Source: an uncultured Collinsella sp. (GTDB lineage: Bacteria > Actinomycetota > Coriobacteriia > Coriobacteriales > Coriobacteriaceae). Taken from it: DNA of 34,938 nucleotides. The translations under genes were made by a program, and so were the position numbers. The notes below the pieces were generated by a model. It was not told where the DNA came from. It saw nothing but the letters and a program-made list of their open reading frames with translations, and searched no databases. Location: contig CALBOJ010000072.1 of the NCBI GenBank assembly GCA_937896835.1, positions 1-34,938 on the forward strand, written 5' to 3'. Below are positions 16,673 to 24,300 of this stretch, piece by piece (the first letter of the stretch is position 1; each line of letters opens with the position of its first letter).

Positions 16673-17704
16673 CTAGCGCTGAACGTAGGCACGAACCAGC
16701 TCGTAGGTATTGCGCACGCCGTCGATGTGGCTGCGCTCGTAGTTGTGGCTCGCGTACACGCCGGGGCCGATCAGACCATGGCGAATGTCGTAGCCGGCCG
16801 AGAGCGTGGCCTCGACGTCCGAGCCGTAATGCGGGTACACGTCGATGGCGTAATCGAGCTCGAGCTCGCGCGCGATGTTGGACAGCGTGGTTACCAGGTC
16901 GTAGTTGTAGGGGCCACCCGAATCCTTAGCGCAAATCGAAACCATGCGCTCGGTGCAGCCCAGGTCGTCACCCACGCAGCCCATGTCCACGCTGATCATC
17001 TCGCGCGTGTCAGCCGGCACAAAGGCACCGCCGTGGCCGACCTCCTCGTACACCGTAAAGAGCAGCGAAACCTTGCGCGAAAGGGTCACCTCGCCGTCAG
17101 CAACGGCGCGGGCCAGACCCAGTAGAATCGACGCCGACAGTTTGTCATCCAGGAAGCGACTCTTAATGTAGCCGCTCTCCGTCACCGTGGTACGCGGATC
17201 CATAGCGATGATATCGCCCGTCTGAATACCCAGCTCAAGCACGTCGTCCTTACTGTCGACATTCTCGTCGAGCAAGATCTCCATGTTCTTCTCGATGGTT
17301 TTGACCGGCTCATCGGCCACATGCGCCGAAGGCTCGGTATTGAGGACCACACCCGTGTAGTTATTGCCATCGCGCGTATAAACGGTGCAGTTCTCGCCAT
17401 CGGCCGTAGACCACTGATGCCCGCCGAGCGTCGTGGGACGCAGGCGACCATTGTCCTTGATGGAGCGCACCATAGCGCCCAGGGTATCGACATGGCTCGC
17501 CAGGACAAGCGGCTCGCCCTCACCACCAAGCTCAACCAACACGTTGCCCTTATTGGAGCGCTCGGGGCCAAAGCCCATATCGCGCAACGTTTCCATTAGA
17601 TAGTCAGTAGCCGCACGGGTATAGCCCGTAGGCGAGGCAATAGAAGTCAGCGTCTTAAGCTGGTCAGTAATAAAACCAAGCGTAGAATCCATTTGGGACA
17701 CCAT
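16673..17704 (-). CDS. M42 family metallopeptidase (glutamyl/leucyl aminopeptidase-like)
   Basis: This 343-residue protein has the metal-site residues of the M42 di-zinc aminopeptidases: H71 and D73 (ASHVDTLGAMV), D187 (FLDDKLSAS), the E220-E221 pair (VYEEVGHGG), D240 (SVDMG) and H320 (YASHNYERSH). M42 enzymes are cytoplasmic, assemble into large tetrahedral particles and trim peptides from their N-termini. The ATG at 17704 is chosen because TTTGGAG stands six bases upstream; in-frame starts at 17767 and 17692 lack one. It is a single-gene unit facing mnmA. A 128-bp palindrome lies upstream. Confidence 0.93.
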   Translation of the reverse strand: MVSQMDSTLGFITDQLKTLTSIASPTGYTRAATDYLMETLRDMGFGPERSNKGNVLVELGGEGEPLVLASHVDTLGAMVRSIKDNGRLRPTTLGGHQWSTADGENCTVYTRDGNNYTGVVLNTEPSAHVADEPVKTIEKNMEILLDENVDSKDDVLELGIQTGDIIAMDPRTTVTESGYIKSRFLDDKLSASILLGLARAVADGEVTLSRKVSLLFTVYEEVGHGGAFVPADTREMISVDMGCVGDDLGCTERMVSICAKDSGGPYNYDLVTTLSNIARELELDYAIDVYPHYGSDVEATLSAGYDIRHGLIGPGVYASHNYERSHIDGVRNTYELVRAYVQR

Positions 17705-17820
17705 CCACAACTCCAAAGTCAACATCCCGTAATCAGTAAAAGCCCCAACAACGATACCATCACGCACAAATATTTACCCAGCGAGATGACCCATCGAGCT
17801 CTTCCGCCACGACAACGAGC

Positions 17821-17948
17821 CGGCGGGCCCCGCCCGTTAGCCCCAGAATCTTTCCGCAGGACAGAAGGAGGCCCCGCCGCACGTAGTGCGCAGCGGGGCC
17901 TCCGACATGTCCGAGGACGATTCTGGGGCTAACGGGCGGGGCCCGCCG
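17821..17948. repeat. 128-bp nested palindrome with perfect 30-bp outer arms
   Basis: The outer arms 17821-17850 and 17919-17948 are exact inverted copies over 30 bases. Nested inside, GGAGGCCCCGC (17867-17877) pairs exactly with GCGGGGCCTCC (17893-17903), and within that CGCAC/GTGCG closes a GTA loop. The element starts eight bases past the fucO stop and ends about 117 bases before the peptidase start. It could fold as one long RNA hairpin or as a DNA cruciform. No coding potential is evident. Confidence 0.93.
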
Positions 17949-17955
17949 AACCAGG

Positions 17956-19122
17956 TTAAGCAGCCGGGCAGATCTTCTTGAAGAGCTCGATGACGTCGTC
18001 GAGCGTCGCCTCGCGCGGGTTGCCCGGGAAGCAGGCGTCAGCCATGGCGTCCTTGGCCAGGACCTCGATCTCGTCGGCCTTCATGGCCTCGCAGACATGC
18101 GGGATGTTCACGTCGGCGGAGAGCTGCTTGACGGCGGCGATGGCGGCGTCGGCAGCCTCGTCGGTGCTCATGCCCGTGGTGTCAACACCCATGGCAACGG
18201 CAACCTTGGCCAGGCGCTCGGCGCAAACCGGCTTGTTGAACTCCATAGCGATCGGCAGCAGCATGGCGCAAGCGACGCCGTGCGGGGTGTCGTAGTGAGC
18301 GGACAGGGTGTGAGCCATGGCGTGGTCGATGCCCAGGCCGACATTGGAGAAGCCCATGCCGGCGACATACTGGCCAAGAGCCATGCCCTCGCGGCCGGAG
18401 CCGGGCTGACCGGACTTGGCCTCGGCAACGGAGTCGCGCAGGTTCTCGCTGATCAGCTTAATAGCCTCAAAGTGGAACATGTCGGAGAGCTCCCAAGCGC
18501 CCTTGGTGGTGTAGCCCTCGATAGCGTGGGTCAGAGCGTCCATGCCGGTGGAAGCGGTCAGGCCGGCGGGCATGGAAGCCATCATGTCGGGGTCGACGAC
18601 GGCGACCTCGGGGGCGTCGTTGGTATCGACGCACACGAACTTGCGGACCTTCTCGGGGTCGGTGATAACGTAGTTGATGGTCACCTCGGCAGCGGTACCG
18701 GCGGTCGTCGGCACGGCGATGGTGAACACAGCGTGGTTCTTAGTCGGAGCAACGCCCTCGAGGCTGCGGACATCGGCGAACTCGGGGTTGTTGATGATGA
18801 TGCCGATAGCCTTGGCGGTGTCCATGGAGGAGCCACCACCGATGGTCACGATAGCGTCAGCCTCGGCGGCCTTAAAGGCCTCGACGCCGTCCTTGACGTT
18901 CTGGATGGTGGGGTTGGGCTTAATCTCGGAGTAGAGGCTCCAAGCAATACCGGCGGCGTCGAGCTCGTCGGTTACCTTGGCGGTAACGCCAAACTTGACC
19001 AGATCGGGGTCGGAGCAGACGAAGATCTTCTTGTAGCCACGACGCTGGAGCTCGCCGGGGATCTCCTTGATGGCGCCAGAACCATGATAAGAAATGGTGT
19101 TGAGAACGAAACGATTAGCCAT
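17956..19122 (-). CDS. fucO: lactaldehyde reductase / iron-containing alcohol dehydrogenase
   Basis: This 388-residue group III (iron-dependent) alcohol dehydrogenase closely resembles E. coli FucO, which reduces L-lactaldehyde to 1,2-propanediol with NADH. Shared features include the N-terminal MANR start, NNPEFADVRSLEG, PTTAGTAAEVTINYVITD, GQYVAGMGFSNVGLG and GNPREATLDDVIELF. The NAD-binding glycines are GGGSSMDTAKAIG (95-107). Metal ligands D195, H199, H267 and H281 are all present. GGGAGG stands six bases before the ATG at 19122, which also coincides with the FucO N-terminus; an in-frame start at 19164 is less likely. No fucose or rhamnose genes are nearby, so the physiological substrate is open. 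Confidence 0.9.
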   Translation of the reverse strand: MANRFVLNTISYHGSGAIKEIPGELQRRGYKKIFVCSDPDLVKFGVTAKVTDELDAAGIAWSLYSEIKPNPTIQNVKDGVEAFKAAEADAIVTIGGGSSMDTAKAIGIIINNPEFADVRSLEGVAPTKNHAVFTIAVPTTAGTAAEVTINYVITDPEKVRKFVCVDTNDAPEVAVVDPDMMASMPAGLTASTGMDALTHAIEGYTTKGAWELSDMFHFEAIKLISENLRDSVAEAKSGQPGSGREGMALGQYVAGMGFSNVGLGIDHAMAHTLSAHYDTPHGVACAMLLPIAMEFNKPVCAERLAKVAVAMGVDTTGMSTDEAADAAIAAVKQLSADVNIPHVCEAMKADEIEVLAKDAMADACFPGNPREATLDDVIELFKKICPAA

Positions 19123-19180
19123 TGATAGCCTCCCATCGTGTGCGGGGCGCCCATTACGCCCCACGCTATGAGTCCCATCC

Positions 19181-19237
19181 TAACGCTTTTGAAACAAAAA
19201 ATGCATGAGAACGTCAAAAGTGTTAAAGCGTTTCAAC
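19181..19237 (-). promoter_or_regulatory. paired operator-like sites upstream of fucO
   Basis: TAACGCTTTTGAAAC (19181-19195) and GTTAAAGCGTTTCAAC (19222-19237) carry an ACGCTTT core in opposite orientation about 40 bases apart. The second is a partial palindrome centred on CG, as in LacI-family operators. They lie 60-115 bases before the fucO start. A minus-strand TATAAT is found at 19286-19291 upstream of both, without a clear -35. Confidence 0.45.
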
Positions 19238-19398
19238 ATAATAACGGAGCCCCAGTCCTTCCCTCCCGACTGCAGCGAAGGCTAGATTATAGGAGCAATT
19301 GCCCAAAGAATACGACCAACTCAGTCTATAAATTGTTTCTGTTTTAGCAATATATGTTTGACAATACGTTTATAAAAGGATACTTTATAGTAATTAAT
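19238..19398. other. divergent intergenic DNA at the edge of an AT-richer island
   Basis: From about 19300 the sequence becomes clearly richer in A and T than the flanking genes. Apart from the fucO -10 candidate and the promoter at 19358-19386, nothing is recognised. Confidence 0.4.
19358..19386 (+). promoter_or_regulatory. sigma-70-type promoter of the tubby-fold gene
   Basis: A perfect TTGACA (19358-19363), a 17-base spacer and TACTTT (19381-19386). Transcription would start near 19393, six bases before the ATG of the small cysteine-rich frame and about 140 before the main gene. Confidence 0.65.
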
Positions 19399-19554
19399 AT
19401 GCATGCAGCAAATAGTGTCATTCATTTTGTTAGAAATTGCCCATGCGGTTATTGCAGCTGCATGTACTGCAACATACAGCGTAATTCTCCGCACGAAGCA
19501 GAAGACGGTTCCAATTCAATCGAGGCGATGACGCGTGAAGGCTACTGGTCCTAA
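19399..19554 (+). CDS. possible cysteine-rich 51-residue mini-ORF
   Basis: A short frame encodes a peptide containing NCPCGYCSCMYCNIQ, with five cysteines (C14, C16, C19, C21, C24) in a C-x-C-x2-C-x-C-x2-C pattern like small metal-binding or redox peptides. The predicted transcript starts only about six bases before its ATG, so translation would be nearly leaderless. Its end overlaps the GTG start of the next gene by 20 bases, which would allow coupling. No homologue is recognised and coding is unproven; it may be a chance frame in the leader. Confidence 0.25.
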   Translation: MHAANSVIHFVRNCPCGYCSCMYCNIQRNSPHEAEDGSNSIEAMTREGYWS

Positions 19555-20074
19555 ATCGAGCAAGACGGCTACAAACGAATATCGAATCTCAATTGAAGGT
19601 AACCCTTATCCGCATGCTCTGGCTCTCGTCAACCCAGCGGGAGACAACCTCAACATCAAAAGACATGGGTTCACGGGTCCACTAGGACAGCTATTGAGTC
19701 TTAAATACACCGTTTATGACGATGCAAATGAAAAGCTCTTTACTGTCGTCGACGGTGGTTTTAGTAACATGCCCAGGGTTGCGCTCATCATCGAACACAA
19801 GGAAGTTGCGGTGTTCGATTATGGCCTAAACAGACTTGAGATGAAGTGCGTAACGAACATACCGAATTACACAATAAAAGGTAACTTCCTATTTGGAGAT
19901 TACGATATATTCAGTCAACGGGAAGTGAAGCTATCTTCAGTTAACGTCCTTCAATGTGATAAACAATCGTGCTTTAACATACAGGTTTTGGATAAAGCCG
20001 AATTAGCCGCCGCAATTGGAATACCCACAGCCATTGCCCTTCTGAGGGCTCGGATTGAAGAGCATCTCGAATAA
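19535..20074 (+). CDS. LURP-one-related / tubby-like fold protein
   Basis: This 179-residue protein has the pattern of LURP-one-related (DUF567, scramblase-like tubby fold) proteins: QLLSLKYTVYDDANEKLFTVVDG, then VALIIEHKEVAVFDYG and TNIPNYTIKGNFLFGDYDIFS, with beta strands alternating through the domain and a hydrophobic C-terminal helix (AAAIGIPTAIALLRARI). Bacterial members (YxjI-like) have no settled function; eukaryotic relatives bind membranes. It starts at GTG with GAGG nine bases upstream. Codon and base use are AT-richer than the neighbours, which suggests later acquisition. It stands alone with its own promoter and a terminator-like hairpin. The family call is by pattern and moderately sure. 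Confidence 0.65.
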   Translation: MKATGPKSSKTATNEYRISIEGNPYPHALALVNPAGDNLNIKRHGFTGPLGQLLSLKYTVYDDANEKLFTVVDGGFSNMPRVALIIEHKEVAVFDYGLNRLEMKCVTNIPNYTIKGNFLFGDYDIFSQREVKLSSVNVLQCDKQSCFNIQVLDKAELAAAIGIPTAIALLRARIEEHLE

Positions 20075-20100
20075 ATTGCAAAAAGCAGTTCGTAACAACA

Positions 20101-20135
20101 TTCAGGAGCTAGATAGTTTTTTTCTGGCTCCTGAA
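20101..20135 (+). terminator. hairpin after the tubby-fold gene
   Basis: TTCAGGAGCTAG pairs with CTGGCTCCTGAA (12 bp, one G-U wobble). The run of seven T lies in the loop rather than after the stem, so its efficiency as a terminator is uncertain. Confidence 0.6.
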
Positions 20136-20155
20136 GCTGTACTACATAGAGATGA

Positions 20156-20193
20156 AAAATAATGCGGCAAAGGGGCTGTCTCTTTGCCGCATT
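20156..20193 (-). terminator. intrinsic terminator of the DUF1275 gene
   Basis: AATGCGGCAAAG (20161-20172) and CTTTGCCGCATT (20182-20193) are perfect inverted copies. On the minus strand the stem is followed by ATTTTTC. It starts four bases past the stop. Confidence 0.85.
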
Positions 20194-20196
20194 CGG

Positions 20197-20913
20197 TTAC
20201 TTTCGGCAGCCCTCTTTCCAAGCCTCGGCCGCAACCTTCCAGCGAAAACGCAAGTCGCGCTCGCGGTCGATAAACATGATGGCAAACGCGACAAACAGCA
20301 GCACGCTCGCCACGACGATGGCGTGCAGGCCCATGCGCTCAATACACCAGTTGCCCAACACGGCGCCAAACACAAAGGTAAAGATCACGCCAAAGTACAG
20401 CAGGCCGTTTTCCAAAAAGCCGCGCTTGTGGGTAATGATGTAGTCGTCCACGTTTTGCAAGGCATTACGGAGGTTGCCGATACACATGGTCGTGGCGATG
20501 CCGTGTCCATGAATCTTGCGGAAGCTCTCGACCTGCATACCGCAGGCAAACGAAGTAAGGCAGTTGGCGAGCAGGTTGAAATCGCCACCGGGAATAAAAC
20601 TCACGCCCAGCAAGATGACGGCTTCAAAGAACACCGTCACCTGACGCCAGTGGATCACGCTGCCAAAACGCTCGTGTACCAGGTCGGCAAGCATAATGCC
20701 CACAGCAAACGAAACCACAGGGAAGAAGTAACGCCCCGCAAGTGCCCAATTGCCCTCCGAGATGCTCACGCCCACCAGCAGGATGTTGCCCGTCTGCGCG
20801 TTGGCGAAAACATGGTCGCGCCCAATGTACGAATACACATCCATAAAGCCACCGGCGAGCGCCAAGATGATGCCCAGCTCAATGGATTCCGATATCTGTT
20901 TGGCACGCTGCAT
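20197..20913 (-). CDS. YoaK / DUF1275 family membrane protein
   Basis: This 238-residue protein has the DUF1275 (YoaK) layout: LGIILALAGGFMDVYSYIGRDHVFANAQTGNILLVGVSI at the N-terminus, with the D-x-Y-x-Y and NAQTGN signature, then six or so hydrophobic helices and a charged C-terminus. The central segment ANCLTSFACGMQVESFRKIHGHGIATTMCIGNLRNAL is also typical. Members are predicted inner-membrane proteins of unknown transport function. AAGGAGG lies 10 bases before the ATG at 20913; the longer in-frame start at 21144 would run through the intergenic palindrome and is rejected. It is divergent from ygiQ and ends at a perfect terminator. Confidence 0.9.
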   Translation of the reverse strand: MQRAKQISESIELGIILALAGGFMDVYSYIGRDHVFANAQTGNILLVGVSISEGNWALAGRYFFPVVSFAVGIMLADLVHERFGSVIHWRQVTVFFEAVILLGVSFIPGGDFNLLANCLTSFACGMQVESFRKIHGHGIATTMCIGNLRNALQNVDDYIITHKRGFLENGLLYFGVIFTFVFGAVLGNWCIERMGLHAIVVASVLLFVAFAIMFIDRERDLRFRWKVAAEAWKEGCRK

Positions 20914-21091
20914 CGTCGTGCATCCTCCTTGTTGACGACTCTCTCGTGCGTTGGCGGAAACATAGCCGCCGTTCATACTGTAACCCATTGACAACATGGC
21001 GTACGCGCGAGACGGGTTCTCCAACGCGCAGATACACAGTCTGGAAACAAACGGCGGGCGCGGCACCGACACCCGAGACCTCGTGTACTCC

Positions 21092-21132
21092 ACCAGTCTT
21101 TTTAGCCCCGTCCTAAAAAGACTGGTTACAAT
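21092..21132 (+). promoter_or_regulatory. ygiQ promoter region with a perfect 14-bp palindrome
   Basis: ACCAGTCTTTTTAG (21092-21105) and CTAAAAAGACTGGT (21113-21126) are exact inverted copies around CCCCGTC. TACAAT (21127-21132), a -10 candidate, follows immediately, about 32 bases before the ygiQ start. The palindrome replaces any recognisable -35, so it could be an operator that needs an activator, or a hairpin left from upstream. Confidence 0.5.
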
Positions 21133-21163
21133 TACGTGCAGCATACAAACACCGGGAGGGATC

Positions 21164-23296
21164 GTGGCAAAAAAGCCTCAGCACGCTCAGAACAACCAGC
21201 GCAGTCAGCAGGGCAAACAGGGCCAGCAGCAAAAGCGCGGCGGTAAGGCACAGGCCACAACCGTCAAGGCGACACCCGTCCGCCCCTGGCGTCCGGGCCG
21301 CGACAAGTTCCTCCCCGTCAGCCGCGCCGACATGGATGCGCGTGGCTGGGACCAGTGCGACTTCGTCTACATCTGCGGCGACGCCTACGTGGACCATCCC
21401 AGCTTTGGCATGGCCATCGTCAGCCGCGTGCTCGACGCACACGGCTACAAAGTGGGCATTATCTGTCAGCCCGACTGGACCGATCCCGCCAGTATCACCG
21501 TGCTCGGCGAGCCGCGCCTGGGCTTTCTGGTCTCCGCCGGCAACATGGACTCCATGGTCAATCACTACTCGGTGACCAAGCATCGTCGCCACACCGATGC
21601 CTACACCCCTGGCGGTAAAGAGGGGCACCGCCCCAACCGCGCCGTCACGGTCTACGGCAACCTCATCCGCCAAACGTTCAAGGACGCGCCCATCATCATC
21701 GGCGGCATCGAGGCGAGCCTGCGTCGTCTGGCCCACTACGACTACTGGCAGGATAAGCTCAAGCGCTCGGTGCTGCTCGACTCGGGTGCCGACATCCTCA
21801 TCTACGGCATGGGCGAGCACGCGATCGTCGAGATCGCCGACGCGCTCGACGCGGGCCTGCCCGTCGACCAAATCACCTATATCAACGGCACCGTCTACCG
21901 TACCAACTCGCTCGACGAGGTCTACGACTACGACCTGCTGCCCAGCTGGGACGACCTTGCCGCCGACAAGCTCAACTACGCGCGCAGCTTTAATGTGCAG
22001 CAGCAGAACATGGATCCCATCACCGGACACCGCCTGGTAGAGCCCTACCCCAACAGCGTCTATGTGGTGCAGAACCCGCCGTCGGCGACGCTCACCACCG
22101 ATGAGATGGACGAGGTTGCCGAACTCCCCTACGCACGCGATTGGCATCCCGATTACGACGCGGCAGGCGGCGTGCCGGCCTTTGCCGAGATCAAGTTTTC
22201 CATCAGCTCTAACCGCGGCTGCTTTGGTGAGTGCTCGTTTTGCGCGCTGACCTTCCACCAGGGCCGCGTGCTGCAGATGCGTAGCCACGATTCGATTATG
22301 CGCGAGGCCGAGCTACTCACGCGCGACCCCGAGTTTAAGGGCTACATCAACGACGTGGGCGGACCGACGGCCAACTTTAGCCGTCCTGCCTGCGACAAAC
22401 AGCTCAAGCACGGCGTGTGCAAGAACAAGCGCTGCCTGTGGCCGAGCGTGTGCAAGAACATGGTGGTCGACGAGAGCGGCTACACGCAGCTGTTGCGCGA
22501 CCTGCGCCAGCTGCCAGGCGTCAAGAAGGTCTTCGTGCGCAGCGGCATCCGCTTTGACTACACCATGGCCGACGCCTCGGACGAGTTTTTGCGCGAGCTG
22601 CTGGAACACCATGTCTCGGGCCAGCTACGCGTAGCGCCCGAGCACGTGAGCGACGCGGTGCTCTCCGTGATGGGCAAGCCGAGCCGCGCCGTCTACGACG
22701 CGTTCTGCCGTAAATTTGAACGCCTGAACCGCGAATACGGACTCAAGCAGTATGTGGTGCCGTACCTAATCTCGAGCCACCCCGGTTCAACGATGAAGGA
22801 AGCCGTGGACCTTGCCGAGGCCGTGCGCGACATGGGCTACATGCCCGAGCAGGTGCAGGACTTCTACCCCACGCCGTCCACCATGTCGACCTGCATGTAC
22901 TACACCGGCGTGGACCCACGCACCATGAAGCCGATCTACGTGGCACGCGACCCACACGAGAAGGCCATGCAGCGTGCGCTCATCCAATACCGCAAGCCCG
23001 AGAACTACAAGCTCGTGCGTGAGGCGCTGGAAAAAGCCGGCCGCCGCGATCTGATTGGCTACACCAAGCATTGCCTGATTCGCCCCGTGCCGCCGCGCCC
23101 GGGCGAGACATCTGCCGGCGGGGGGCATGGCACCGGCAAGAAGGGCGGCAAGGCCCACGGTGGCGTTGGCGGCGCTGGCAAGGGACCCAAAGGCAGCAAG
23201 GGGCACGGTGGCATGTCGCGTGCGCAGAACACCGCCGGGCGCAATCGCGCGGCCCAGGGGCGACAGGGCGCCAACGGCGGCGGGCGTCGCAACTAG
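21164..23296 (+). CDS. ygiQ: YgiQ family radical SAM protein
   Basis: This 710-residue protein is a YgiQ-type radical SAM enzyme. The cluster cysteines are C353, C357 and C360 (RGCFGECSFCALTF). Family landmarks include GIEASLRRLAHYDYWQDKLKRSVL, INDVGGPTANF, the second cysteine group CDKQLKHGVCKNKRCLWPSVC, VAPEHVSD and QDFYPTPSTMSTCMYYTG. Its reaction is unknown. The GTG start at 21164 is chosen because GGGAGG stands just upstream; in-frame extension to 20996 would cross the palindrome. Residues 1-45 (Gln/Lys-rich) and the last 65 (Gly/Lys/Arg-rich) are low-complexity tails beyond the catalytic core. The stop overlaps the convergent CPBP gene. Confidence 0.92.
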   Translation: MAKKPQHAQNNQRSQQGKQGQQQKRGGKAQATTVKATPVRPWRPGRDKFLPVSRADMDARGWDQCDFVYICGDAYVDHPSFGMAIVSRVLDAHGYKVGIICQPDWTDPASITVLGEPRLGFLVSAGNMDSMVNHYSVTKHRRHTDAYTPGGKEGHRPNRAVTVYGNLIRQTFKDAPIIIGGIEASLRRLAHYDYWQDKLKRSVLLDSGADILIYGMGEHAIVEIADALDAGLPVDQITYINGTVYRTNSLDEVYDYDLLPSWDDLAADKLNYARSFNVQQQNMDPITGHRLVEPYPNSVYVVQNPPSATLTTDEMDEVAELPYARDWHPDYDAAGGVPAFAEIKFSISSNRGCFGECSFCALTFHQGRVLQMRSHDSIMREAELLTRDPEFKGYINDVGGPTANFSRPACDKQLKHGVCKNKRCLWPSVCKNMVVDESGYTQLLRDLRQLPGVKKVFVRSGIRFDYTMADASDEFLRELLEHHVSGQLRVAPEHVSDAVLSVMGKPSRAVYDAFCRKFERLNREYGLKQYVVPYLISSHPGSTMKEAVDLAEAVRDMGYMPEQVQDFYPTPSTMSTCMYYTGVDPRTMKPIYVARDPHEKAMQRALIQYRKPENYKLVREALEKAGRRDLIGYTKHCLIRPVPPRPGETSAGGGHGTGKKGGKAHGGVGGAGKGPKGSKGHGGMSRAQNTAGRNRAAQGRQGANGGGRRN

Positions 23297-24204
23297 GGCA
23301 GCGGTGCGCTCGCTGCATCCATCCCACACGCGCGGCGCAGCGACCGCATTGCCTCAACGAGGATGACGCCGGCGATGGCGACCGTAATTGCCACGTCGAA
23401 CGGCGTGTTCACAAACCAGAGCAACGTCATGAGATACGACCCGGCATTAAAGGCGAAGTGCAGCAGGATCGTGTAGCGGAGCTTTCCGGTCGTCACGAGC
23501 ACCCAACCAAAGATGAGGCCAGCGGCACCCGCGTAGCAACCTTGCACCCAATTCATGTGCATAAAACCGAAGATTGCCGCCTGCAGCACAATCGCCGCGG
23601 CGATACCCCACGTGCTCGGGGCCGCCCAGGGCACCATGGCGCCGTCCTGCGCACCCGCACGACGCCGGCGCTTCCAAAGTGGGCGGCACTGCGGATTAAA
23701 CGCTCGAAGCGAAAACTCAAAAATAATGCCGCGTACCAGCAGCTCTTCACAAAATGGGGCGCCGAGCACCGTAGTCAGGACGGCGAGATAGCTGGTGTCG
23801 CCCATGCCTGTTTCCTCGACAAGCTCGCTGTAGTCGGCCGCAGCCTCGGGCAACAGCGACAGCACGGCGTCGGTCACGTAGCCAACGACCACCTGCAGGG
23901 CAAGGCCGATCACGATAACGCAGGCGATGCGCTTCCACGCCCCACGCGCTCCCCCGCCGAGCGGATGCGCGCATTGCCGGCGTGCCATAAACGAACGCGG
24001 CCACAGATAACGCCACCACAGCAGCGCCATTAAAAACGATGCCGTCTGCGCGACAGCCTGAAGCAATTGAATATCGAGGCCGTCAATCGAAAAGCCCATG
24101 AACACCGATGCGACGCCCAGAGCGGAGAACAAAACCACGCTCAGGGCGATATCGGCAGCGACGACGCCAAAACAGGCAAGCGCCCAAATCATCGCATTGA
24201 GCAT
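23293..24204 (-). CDS. CPBP family intramembrane metalloprotease
   Basis: This 303-residue, multi-helix membrane protein has the three motifs of the CPBP/Abi (Rce1-like) glutamic proteases: EELLVRG (E153, E154, R158), FGFMH (H216) and LHFAFNA (H249, N253). Bacterial members cleave or mature membrane-associated peptides or act in bacteriocin self-immunity; the substrate here is unknown. A 30-residue basic insert (about 173-195, KRRRRAGAQDG) separates the first two motifs. GAGGAGG precedes the ATG at 24204. Its stop codon overlaps the ygiQ stop by three bases, tail to tail. A palindromic repeat lies just upstream, where its promoter would be expected. Confidence 0.9.
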   Translation of the reverse strand: MLNAMIWALACFGVVAADIALSVVLFSALGVASVFMGFSIDGLDIQLLQAVAQTASFLMALLWWRYLWPRSFMARRQCAHPLGGGARGAWKRIACVIVIGLALQVVVGYVTDAVLSLLPEAAADYSELVEETGMGDTSYLAVLTTVLGAPFCEELLVRGIIFEFSLRAFNPQCRPLWKRRRRAGAQDGAMVPWAAPSTWGIAAAIVLQAAIFGFMHMNWVQGCYAGAAGLIFGWVLVTTGKLRYTILLHFAFNAGSYLMTLLWFVNTPFDVAITVAIAGVILVEAMRSLRRACGMDAASAPLP

Positions 24205-24221
24205 GCCAACCTCCTCAAAAC

Positions 24222-24300
24222 CCGGCACTTAGGGACGTTCCTTAACTGCCGGCAGAAAAGGAACGTCCCCAAATGCCGGCAGTTTGGGACAGTCATTATT
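24222..24300. repeat. REP-like palindrome between the CPBP and antitoxin genes
   Basis: Arms 24222-24243 and 24258-24279 are inverted copies with about three mismatches and a perfect GGGACGTTCCTT/AAGGAACGTCCC core. The loop holds a second palindrome, CTGCCGGCAG. A further partial unit (TGCCGGCAGTTTGGGACAGT) continues to the end of the antitoxin gene. It shares the GGGAC start with the repeat at 12416. Confidence 0.85.

Noticed and set aside
17821..17948. CRISPR or integron attC reading of the nested palindrome
   Set aside because: There is a single unit with no direct repeats or spacers, no integrase, and the arms are far longer and more perfect than attC core sites.
18097..19125. A 342-codon plus-strand frame opposite fucO
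   Set aside because: Repetitive Gly/Val/Asp/Leu sequence produced by complementing fucO; fucO itself has all metal ligands.
20914..21144. N-terminal extension of the DUF1275 protein to an ATG at 21144
   Set aside because: The extension lacks family similarity and crosses a perfect intergenic palindrome; AAGGAGG marks the start at 20913.
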